Of a stretch of DNA of 35,000 nucleotides, positions 10,358-18,471 are shown piece by piece. Each line of letters begins with the position of its first letter. The first letter of the stretch is position 1. Origin of the DNA: Botryococcus braunii (Eukaryota > Chlorophyta > Trebouxiophyceae); the NCBI GenBank assembly GCA_002005505.1, contig MVGU01001009.1:57501-92500 (forward strand), read 5' to 3'. Under the pieces are notes generated by a model, which searched no databases, was not told the DNA's origin, and worked only from the letters and a program-made list of their open reading frames with translations. Position numbers and translations under genes: made by a program.

Positions 10358-11049
10358 TGTTATATTGGATGAGTTATTAATGCCTTTCCCTCAGTGGAGT
10401 AATAGTGGCTATTCCGCCAGTGACAATAATAAATGACTAATATGGGCGAAACTACAAAGACTTAGCGGTTAGGAACAATTTGAATGAAGATAAAGATAAC
10501 GCAAGTTACAGACACGTTTAGTGCAGGAAGGTAGTGGTGCTAGCACGGAGAGGCAAGGCACTTGTTTGGGACTTCACAAGCACTCCGGGTGTTTCCTTAA
10601 AGTTGCCCAATCAGTCCTTGATTGTTCATGTTCTAGACTCTACTCTTCGTCACACAGTAGAGCGAACTTTGACTCACACCCTCCGTGCCGCCACTGCACA
10701 GGTAACGTGATGGTGAATAGATTGGGAGATTTGAGGCTTTGTTGACCTCAATATTTCGTGTTATGTGTATGTGCTTGGCTATCTTATCATCGGACAATGA
10801 GATTGATCCTTTCTGAGTACGTACCAGTTAGGATAGTTTGAATTCCGTTGTTAAGAGAGAGCAAGTGAGCAATTGTAATAGACTTGTTTGGGACTTCACA
10901 AGCACTCCGGGTGTTTCCTTAAAGTTGCCCAATCAGTCCTTGATTGTTCATGTTCTAGACTCTACTCTTCGTCACACAGTAGAGCGAACTTTGACTCACA
11001 CCCTCCGTGCCGCCACTGCACAGGAATACGCCAAGCCCATAACCTAACA
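10358..11049 (+). repeat. copia 5' LTR
   Basis: 692 bp with 5-bp inverted ends tgtta/taaca. It contains an internal perfect 143-bp duplication (10560-10702 and 10882-11024). Its end, gcccataacct, is complementary to the primer-binding site just outside. Confidence 0.95.
10560..11024 (+). repeat. spaced 143-bp direct duplication inside the LTR
   Basis: 10560-10702 and 10882-11024 are identical, 322 bp apart, running from acttgtttgggacttcac to cgccactgcacagg. The first copy is followed by taacg, so its edge reads cacag/gtaacg like a 5' splice site. The second ends in the pyrimidine-rich ccctccgtgccgccactgcacag, like a 3' splice site. The same arrangement is in the 3' LTR (17982-18124, 18304-18446) and, diverged, in the solo LTR of the other family. 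Confidence 0.9.
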
Positions 11050-11061
11050 GGTTATGGGCCC
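11035..11061 (+). promoter_or_regulatory. copia primer-binding site and U5-PBS hairpin
   Basis: The PBS ggttatgggccca starts directly after the LTR at 11050. It is complementary to the anticodon stem-loop of initiator methionine tRNA (gggcccataacc, CAT anticodon), the half-tRNA priming known for Drosophila copia, rather than to a tRNA 3' end. The LTR end itself carries gcccataacct (11035-11045), which pairs perfectly over 11 bp with aggttatgggc (11049-11059) around a 3-nt loop. Confidence 0.8.
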
Positions 11062-11116
11062 ACCACTCTCCCGTTGAGTGTGTGTGGCTGCTCAAGAATC
11101 GGAGACGAGAAGCTGT

Positions 11117-11614
11117 ATGGCCAAGCGCCGCAGATCGAAGCAGACTGCTCGCAAGACTACCAACGTCGACGTTCCTGCTCGGTTAAGAACCGGTCCACCT
11201 TCGTACAACGATAGAATCAGAAACGGAGGACAGCAAGGAGATCGGACTCCTGACGAACGGGCTGCCATTGTAAAAGACTACGTGTTTCATCTGTACGTTG
11301 GACGACCTCTCCCCCTGCCAGCGTGGTTTGGTTCAAGATTTCCCACGTATCCAGCATACAAGTTCACTTCTTGGGAACAATCATTCGTTAATTTGGAACC
11401 AGGTTTCATCACCAAAGAGAAATTTCGGAGGTATTGTAGTGTAACGAAGTGGCTCAACAGAGAGCAAGAATTTGCTGAGCACACTGCATATTTGGCGGTT
11501 GAGTCTGCACTGGCAACTATTCCAGTGAAGGCCTTTCAGGATGTGCTGATTCCTAACATTCGTGACGAGTCTGAGTGGGAAACTGATTCAGACCTTGAAG
11601 GCATTGTGGAGTAA
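11117..11614 (+). CDS. ORF0: unidentified protein upstream of copia gag
   Basis: 165 codons from ATG 11117 (MAKRRRSKQTARKT), stop TAA. I recognise no domain. The N-terminus is strongly basic and looks like a nuclear-localisation or nucleic-acid-binding segment. The middle is aromatic-rich (FHLYVGRPLPLPAWFGSRF, YKFTSWEQSF); the C-terminus is acidic (DESEWETDSDLEG). It lies between the PBS and gag, in the same frame as gag and 51 nt before the gag ATG. Most copia elements start gag here, so an extra leading ORF is unusual. It could be a capsid N-terminal piece separated by mutation, or a separate accessory protein. Its open length in an otherwise decaying element argues for past coding function. 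Confidence 0.6.
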   Translation: MAKRRRSKQTARKTTNVDVPARLRTGPPSYNDRIRNGGQQGDRTPDERAAIVKDYVFHLYVGRPLPLPAWFGSRFPTYPAYKFTSWEQSFVNLEPGFITKEKFRRYCSVTKWLNREQEFAEHTAYLAVESALATIPVKAFQDVLIPNIRDESEWETDSDLEGIVE

Positions 11615-11665
11615 GTGGCTTAAGTGTACCTCTGACGCTAGAAACTGACATTCAGTGTGCACACT

Positions 11666-12583
11666 ATGACTTCTAAGAAGAAGAGTCAGTCATCTAGTGG
11701 AACCTCTGCGTCTGTGAGTGAGACCACTACCTCAACACATGTGAGAGAGCCTTGCACTCCCAGCACATCCAGGGGAGAAGGTGATGAGTTGCCAAAGGTG
11801 ATTCCTACACTTGTGAAGGTACATATCAAGCTAAAAGAAAAGGGACACAACATTATGATTTGGAAGAATGCGTACCTTGCAGCAAATGAGGCCAAGGGAT
11901 CACTGCCTGCAGTACTTGAGGACATGCCTGGGACCACGCATGATGCTGCAGCACTGCTGTTGCTGTATGAATCTGTACCCGAAGAGTGGCACGGGGAATT
12001 ATCTGATTTATCCTCTGCATATGTTGCATATGAATATATCTGTAGGAAGTTCATTGGGGGTTATAATCTCCAAGCCAACATGGACTGGCTGTTGGAGATG
12101 AGTCAGGGGATGAAGCACGACGAGACCATTTCCCAATATGTGAGTCGCATGCTGAATCTGAAGGCATGTCTTCAGAGGAATAATCATCCTCTTCTGGATA
12201 GCTTTGTAGCTACCCAAATTGTGCAGGGTCTACCTGAAGCAGCCAAGGAGACAGGCAGCCTGTCAACAGCAGCAGGGACCCCACTCAACAAGCTGGCAGA
12301 CCTGCAGAGGACCACAGCCGTTGCTCTGGGGTTTGATGAGACTGCCCCACGTCAGCCACGAGTTTTGGCTGTTCCTCAGGGCAGCAACAGAGTCAGCACC
12401 CCTGGAGCATTCAGTGGAGCCAGTCCTTCGCCTTCAACCGGACAGTCTGATTCCAAGGGAGTTTGCAACTACTGCAATAAAAAGGGCCATTATTGGAGAG
12501 ACTGCAGAAAGAGGCGCAGGGACGAGGAGACACAGAGGAACGTGGTGGCAGCTGTCCAACAGCTGCAAGGCATGTGGCCTTAG
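11666..12583 (+). CDS. copia Gag (nucleocapsid zinc knuckle)
   Basis: 305 codons from ATG 11666 (MTSKKKSQSS). After a low-complexity N-terminus, the segment WHGELSDLSSAYVAYEYICR to about IVQGLPEAAKE resembles the copia-type gag polypeptide (UBN2-like) that builds the particle. A CCHC zinc knuckle CNYCNKKGHYWRDC follows near residues 272-285, with basic residues after it, for RNA binding. It ends at TAG 12581-12583. The downstream frame stays open in the same phase (GQPSMGGHHPP...), so protease-pol is reached either by read-through or because an ancestral CAG became TAG. Confidence 0.85.
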   Translation: MTSKKKSQSSSGTSASVSETTTSTHVREPCTPSTSRGEGDELPKVIPTLVKVHIKLKEKGHNIMIWKNAYLAANEAKGSLPAVLEDMPGTTHDAAALLLLYESVPEEWHGELSDLSSAYVAYEYICRKFIGGYNLQANMDWLLEMSQGMKHDETISQYVSRMLNLKACLQRNNHPLLDSFVATQIVQGLPEAAKETGSLSTAAGTPLNKLADLQRTTAVALGFDETAPRQPRVLAVPQGSNRVSTPGAFSGASPSPSTGQSDSKGVCNYCNKKGHYWRDCRKRRRDEETQRNVVAAVQQLQGMWP

Positions 12584-13165
12584 GGCCAGCCATCTATGGG
12601 TGGACACCATCCCCCAGTAGCCCAACTGGCCCATCATGGTGCAGATGCCTTCCCTGCTTGGTTTCAGCCTCCTGCTCCACCTCCACCTCCTCCTGAAGGT
12701 ATGCTGTACACAATATCTCACAATGTCCTGGACAGTACGATCAGTAAACCCCTGCAGCACTCCTGGCTGGTTGACAGTGGGGCCTCGGTCCACCTAGTAA
12801 ATGACGTGGCATTGCTGCATAACCCTATCATCCATGCCAAACCAATTCCCCTGCACTTGGCCACCTCTGATGCCACTGGGTGTATTATTGCATCTGGGTC
12901 AGTCTGCATTTTGAGCCCGCAACGCATTCCCCTCTGGATCCATCATGTGCAGTGTGTCCCTTCAGCTACCACCAACATCCTGTCAGTATCTGCTGCGCTT
13001 AGGGATGGTGCAGTATTCCAAACAGACAATGTGGGTGCCTTTTCGTATGTCAGTGGACCAAACCACTGGAGAGCTCAGGTCACTGCAGAGATGGGACTGT
13101 ACTACATTCATAGTGTAGTTGCAGTGAGAGGAACCAGCACATCAAAGCATGCAGCCAGTGCAACC
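12584..13165 (+). pseudogene. copia pol, protease part
   Basis: Same frame as gag, directly after its TAG. It contains the aspartic protease motif HSWLVDSGASVHLVND and ends where the solo LTR begins: the LTR's first three bases, tga at 13166, form an immediate stop. The frame resumes at 13862. Confidence 0.85.
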
Positions 13166-13856
13166 TGAAATATTCTGGGCTTGGCGTATCCTGCATGGTG
13201 GCGGCACGGAGGGTGTTAGACGATGTCCTCCTACTTGTGCGTTGTTAAGTAGGCACGGACATATACAAGTCAAGGACTGGTTAGCAACTGATTGATAGAC
13301 ACCCGGAGTGCCACTATAGTTCCAACCAAGTGTTACAATATCTCTCATCTCTCCTAACAAGGTGACGCAGTTCAAACACGCCTAACCTGCTCTCACCCAG
13401 GTCGTGTTCATTACTTTGTCCGATGAGCTAAACTCAACTCTATATGTCTAACATGTTCTAACAATGTTCATCTGAGTGCTAAATCCAGGAATACAATAAG
13501 GATTAAGTCACCTGCATGGTGGCGGCACGGAGGGTGTTAGACGATGTCCTCCTACTTGTGCGTTGTTAAGTAGGCACGGACATATACAAGTCAAGGACTG
13601 GTTAGCAACTGATTGATAGACACCCGGAGTGCCACTATAGTTCCAACCAAGTGCCTTCCCTATCCGTGCTTGCCCCATATGCCTCCTTTCTACAAACGTG
13701 TCTGTAACTTGCGTTATGATAGTCTTCGTTCAAATGCATGTATTGCCTGGCAGAACTCAGGGTTCTGCCTCTCTTTCCTAATTGGTATTGTCTTCATACG
13801 GAGACTTGCCATTATTACTCCTCTGAGGGAAAGGCATAAAATTAATTAACACAACA
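13166..13856 (-). mobile_element. solo LTR of a second, related copia family
   Basis: 691 bp. On the minus strand it reads tgttgtgttaattaat ... gaatatttca. Target duplication caacc lies at 13161-13165 and 13857-13861. It aligns along its length with the host element's LTR (shared atgcctttccctcag, taacgcaagttacagacacg, cactccgggtgt, caccctccgtgccgcca, acgccaagccca) but is clearly diverged and reversed. It carries its own exact 143-bp duplication at 13190-13332 and 13511-13653. No internal region is present, so it is the product of LTR-LTR recombination. LTR plus duplication add 696 bp, a multiple of three. Confidence 0.92.
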
Positions 13857-13861
13857 CAACC

Positions 13862-16800
13862 AAACAGCTAAAATCCAGTACCTTATCACACAGCTGTGCC
13901 AAACGTTACTTGTGGCATAGCAGAATGGGACACCCTGGAGAAACGTGGATGCATCGTCTTGCTAAGGAGAACCTGGTGACTGGGATTGACACCTCCCTCT
14001 CTCCCTGCACTGATTGCCCGGTACACTGTGAAGCGTGTATTGAAGGAAAGACTGCCAGACCCTCTTTCGGAATCAGTACCAGACCTGCCTTGGAACCTCT
14101 GGATCGAGTACACATAGATACTGTGGGTCCTATTACACCTGCAGCCATTACTGGTGAACGTTGGTGGGTTACTGTACTGGATGAAGCCTCTCAGTGGAAA
14201 GCAGTTATTCCAGTAAAGTCCAAAGACACCATCAGTGCAGCTGTCAGGGACTTACTTGTTTACTGGCAGACGCAACGAAAAACCACTGTGAAGTGTGTCA
14301 GATGTGACAGAGGAACTGAATTTGTTAATGCCCGGTTCAAGGAGTTCTGTGCCTCCCAGGGGACTAAGCTGGAGACCTCTGCCCCGTACACCCCACAGCA
14401 GAATGGAGCAGCTGAACGAGCCAACCGAACCCTGAAGGAAATAACCCGGACTATCCTGAGCTTTGCTGCTGCCAGTCCCACCCTCTGGAAAGAAGCCCTG
14501 GAGACAGCATGCACCCTGCTGAACATGGGCCCTAGCACAGGCAGGGACCTTACCCCCTTTGAATTGTTCTGGGGATATAAGCCTGATGTCTCACTCCTGC
14601 GCACATGGGGTTGCCTTGTAGATGTGCATATCCCAGATGTCCAGAGGCCAGTCTTTGCACCAAAAACTGTGCCAGGAATACTCACCGGTTATTCAGCCTC
14701 CTCCAAAGCCTATCGGATATACATGGGTGGGGGTATATGGCGAGAGAGCAGAGATGTCATCTTTGTGGAGCATCTCAGAGGGGCCTCTCGTGTTGGTCTC
14801 AGTGTGACTCCTGCTCAGTCTGAGGAATTTCTGTCCCCTGTTCCCTCTGAAACCAGCACTACCAAACAGCACCCAGAGCCAGTTAAGGTATCCTGTGGAG
14901 ACGACAGTGAGGCAGAGATCCAGGGCTCATCAGTTGAGACAGTGCATCCACACGTTTCCCAGGAAGACACAGACTCAGAATGTCCAGGACCCTCTGGGAA
15001 GGCTGAGCCCGAGCCTGACCCCCAGAGATCCACTGCTCCCGCGGAGATCCGAAGGACCATCGAAGCAGCTCTGGACCTGGCCCGCGGCACTCATTCGGAC
15101 TCTGGACTACAGCAACAAATGATGCGAGCTCAAGAGTCTCTCAGACCGACCAGCCTAGAAAATTCCAATTTGGCTGCTGATGGGCTAACAAGAGCCCAGA
15201 GGCATGAGCAACGAACACTTGCAAGAGAACTCCTGCTGTCACAGGAGGTGGGAGAGAGCAGAAACAAAGTGGGGCTAACAGAAAGTGACACACAGTCACA
15301 GGGACCAGGGGAAGTGCAGATAGATGGGTGCCAGTCTGAGAGCCCTGATTTTCATGTTAGTGATGAGAGGGGGGCAGCCACAATCATGACTGCAAATGGT
15401 CCCAGGGAGCTGAGTTGCACGGGTGGGTCCTGTCCAGTGAATGAGCTTCATGTCAGTGGTGAGACTTGTGTGGAAACATCTGGCTCTCCCCATCAGTGGC
15501 GTGGACTGGTAGGGGAAGGTGGTGACAGCCACAGTCCTGAGAAGAGTCATTCCACTCTCTCGGAAACAGCCAGAAATGTCTGTGCGAGCAGTACTGGGTC
15601 AGCATCCCAGTACTTGTGTGAGAGCCGAGAAGAGGAGGTGAATCAGGTGCACGGACAATGTGTGGTACCACCAAATTACAAGTGCAGCCTGAGAGGTACC
15701 TGTGTATGGGAGAAGGATGTCAGGGATGAGAGGTCACAGTCTCTTGTGACACAACGTGGAAGTCAGAGACATACAAGTCAAGAAAGGGAGGGGAAGCACT
15801 GGGGCGACCAGAGCCCATCTCCCTCTGCCTGTGAGAGCCCTCTAGAGCCTGAGCTTGAGAGGATGTGTAAGAGTGTGGATGTGGAGGTGAACCGGAAGCT
15901 CAGACAATGTGAGAAACCTCCGGACTATGGATGCTTCCCGGGAGGTACCTGTGTTTGGGAGGAAGATGTGAGCGTGCGAGGCAACAAGTTGAGCAGTGCG
16001 AGGTGCGAATCCAAGAGAGAGAGAAGCATGAGAGAAAGCTCTGATACCACTGAGAGAAAAGCTAATTGTAGTGCGGCGAGTGTCAGTGGAAGAGTAGTGG
16101 GTTCTGAGGGTGCAACCAACGATTCTCCCAAGGGTAAGGGAGAGGAGGGGAAGCACACTGGTGTTAGATTTGGTAAAATCCATGTTCCCTCTAATTTAAG
16201 AGAAGCTCAGATGTCTCCTCAGTGGGAATACTGGAAGGCTGCTATGCAAGAAGAGCAGAATTCATTAGACACCCATGAGGTTATGGAATATGTTCCCAGA
16301 CCTCATGGGCATAAGGTAATACCAGTTCACTGGATTTTCTCGGTGAAAATGGATGCACATGGCAATGTGTTGAGATTCAAGGCAAGATTGGTTGCTCAGG
16401 GTTGTCGACAAATTCCTGGAGTAGATGTCATGGAGGTCTTTGCACCAACCAGCAGCTATGGAGCTAGGAGAACCTTGTTAGCTGTGGCTGCTAGGGAAGG
16501 TTATGAGATTCACCAGGTAGATGTTAAGACAGCCTTTCTCAATGGTGAGCTGGAGGAAGAAGTGTATGTAACGCAACCTCCTGGATTTGAGAATGGTGAT
16601 CGCAATACCGTGTGTCGACTCAAAAAGGCACTGTATGGCCTAAAGCAGGCCCCACGTGCCTGGCACAAAACCCTTAATGACAAACTTGATGTCATGGGGT
16701 ATGAGGTGTGCAAGAGTGATGCTGGAGTTTATGTGAGATGCTCTGAAGATGGGGGTAAATCCTACGTGCTAATTTATGTAGATGATCTCTTGATTGTATC

Positions 16801-16921
16801 CAAGGGCATGTCAGAGGTGGAGAGAGTGAAAGAGCTTCTCAAGAAAGAATTCACCATCCACGATCTAGGGGAAGTGAAGGATTTCTTAGGTTGTCAAGTC
16901 ATGAGAGATAGAGAGAAGGGG
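13862..16921 (+). pseudogene. copia pol: integrase, linker and reverse transcriptase
   Basis: In frame with the protease part, open from 13862. The GAG-pre-integrase/HHCC zinc region (LWHSRMGHP ... CxxC) is followed by the integrase core with its DDE residues (VHIDTVGP, VRCDRGTEF, PQQNGAAERANR). Then comes a long, poorly conserved linker of roughly 450 residues (about 14830-16180). RT follows, with YWKAAMQEEQNSL, VIPVHWIFSVKM, VDVKTAFLNGELEEEVY, LYGLKQAPRAWHK and the catalytic YVDDLLIVSKG. An in-frame TGA at 16922 follows MRDREKG; the frame continues afterwards in the same phase. The linker holds two copies of a cysteine module (15640-15720 and 15890-15970). Confidence 0.92.
15640..15975 (+). 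other. duplicated cysteine module in the copia integrase-RT linker
   Basis: Two stretches read CVVPPNYKCSLRGTCVWEKD and CEKPPDYGCFPGGTCVWEED, giving CxxPPxYxCxxxGTCVWExDV, each preceded by an Asn-x-(Val/Leu)-x-x-x-C context. A weaker relative with GGSC and GETCVE is at about 15410-15480. I know no such motif in copia linkers. Three conserved cysteines could bind metal or form disulfides, but function is unknown. Confidence 0.65.
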
Positions 16922-17761
16922 TGAATCTCCCCGAGTTGCATTCCTAAGATAGATGCACTTGTGGAGAAGTTTGGTCTTGATCTTGAGTCAGTTGGGCCCG
17001 ATACCCCAATGACAAAAGATTTTGTAATGTCTCAGATGCCTGCACCAAAGGATGGGAATGATAGTATTGGTGCTGGGAGTGTTCTGCCTCCTGGTCATCG
17101 ATACTGTGAGTTAGTAGGGTCACTACTCTACATAGCTAACACCACTCGTCCTGATATATCCCAGGCTGTAGGAGTTCTGTCGAGGTACAGGATGTCACCC
17201 ACAACAGCACACTGGAATGAAGCAATCCGTGTGTTGAAACATCTTATGGGAACCCGAGACCTGGTTCTGATCCTTGGTGGAAAAGAAACAGAGTTGGAGG
17301 GATATGTTGATGCTGATTACGGTGGGGATCAAGACCACCGTTTCTCCACCACCGGCTTCGTTCTCACTGTGTTTGGAGGAGCAGTTGTGTGGGGAAGTAA
17401 AAAGCAATCTGCTGTGGCTACTTCCACAGTAAAAGCAGAATTCATGGCAGCAAGTGCTGTTGTGAAGGAAGCTAATTGGCTGAGGGGATTCCTAGAGGAA
17501 ATTGGTGTGTTTCCCTGGATAGTGAAGATACATTGTGATAACCAAGGGTGCATCAATCACCTCAGGAATCCAGTGTATTCTAAACATACCAAGCACATTG
17601 CAATCAGCTGTCACTTTGCACGTGAAGCTATTGCAAAGGGGCAGGTTGACTTCAAATACATTCAGTCTGCCAGAAATGTGGCTGACATCTTCACTAAACC
17701 TCTAGTAAGACTAGTGTTTCAGGGTCATAGAAACTCACTGGGTCTTGCCAAGTTCTGGTGA
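16922..17761 (+). pseudogene. copia pol, RNase H part
   Basis: Begins at the in-frame TGA (16922-16924) and stays in the pol phase (ISPSCIPKIDALVEKF...). It contains the RNase H motifs YVDADYGGDQDHRFSTTG, KSAVATS-like KKQSAVATSTVKAEFMA, IHCDNQGCINHLRNP and KHTKHIAISCHFAREA, and the usual copia end VADIFTKPL. The final stop is TGA 17759-17761. Only the TGA at 16922, probably CGA originally, interrupts this part. Confidence 0.9.
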
Positions 17762-17779
17762 GGAAAAGGCAAGGGGAAG
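17762..17779 (+). promoter_or_regulatory. polypurine tract of the copia element
   Basis: ggaaaaggcaaggggaag lies between the pol stop and the 3' LTR; all but one base are purines. Confidence 0.85.
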
Positions 17780-18471
17780 TGTTATATTGGATGAGTTATT
17801 AATGCCTTTCCCTCAGTGGAGAAATAGTGGCTATTCCGCCAGTGACAATAATAAATGACTAATATGGGCGAAACTACAAAGACTTAGCGGTTAGGAACAA
17901 TTTGAATGAAGATAAAGATAACGCAAGTTACAGACACGTTTAGTGCAGGAAGGTAGTGGTGCTAGCACGGAGAGGCAAGGCACTTGTTTGGGACTTCACA
18001 AGCACTCCGGGTGTTTCCTTAAAGTTGCCCAATCAGTCCTTGATTGTTCATGTTCTAGACTCTACTCTTCGTCACACAGTAGAGCGAACTTTGACTCACA
18101 CCCTCCGTGCCGCCACTGCACAGGTAACGTGATGGTGAATAGATTGGGAGATTTGAGGCTTTGTTGACCTCAATATTTCGTGTTATGTGTATGTGCTTGG
18201 CTATCTTATCATCGGACAATGAGATTGATCCTTTCTGAGTACGTACCAGTTAGGATAGTTTGAATTCCGTTGTTAAGAGAGAGCAAGTGAGCAATTGTAA
18301 TAGACTTGTTTGGGACTTCACAAGCACTCCGGGTGTTTCCTTAAAGTTGCCCAATCAGTCCTTGATTGTTCATGTTCTAGACTCTACTCTTCGTCACACA
18401 GTAGAGCGAACTTTGACTCACACCCTCCGTGCCGCCACTGCACAGGAATACGCCAAGCCCATAACCTAACA
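17780..18471 (+). repeat. copia 3' LTR
   Basis: 692 bp, one base different from the 5' LTR, with the same internal 143-bp duplication. Followed by the target duplication gagag at 18472-18476. Confidence 0.95.

Larger units (their letters stand above)
10358..18471 (+). mobile_element. Ty1/copia LTR retrotransposon nested in gypsy pol
   Basis: 692-bp LTRs at 10358-11049 and 17780-18471 (tgtta...taaca termini) differ at a single base (gtaat/gaaat near 10402 and 17824). The flanking 5-bp duplication is gagag. Order: PBS, ORF0, gag with zinc knuckle, protease, integrase, RT, RNase H, PPT. Integrase before RT defines Ty1/copia. All ORFs are in the same frame. A solo LTR of a second copia family is inserted at 13166-13856. 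Without it the element would be about 7.4 kb. Near-identical LTRs show a recent insertion, but this copy also has in-frame stops at 12581 and 16922. Confidence 0.96.

Noticed and set aside
9462..12583. Alternative genetic code with TAA/TAG read as glutamine
   Set aside because: Four of the five pol interruptions are TAA/TAG at places where Gln could fit, and most clear final stops are TGA. However, over 2000 other codons of the TPR, F-box and copia pol frames use only CAA/CAG for Gln, with no TAR. Point mutations explain the stops better.
15296..16183. Minus-strand ORFs opposite the copia linker
   Set aside because: The plus strand carries the continuous pol frame; these are shadows.
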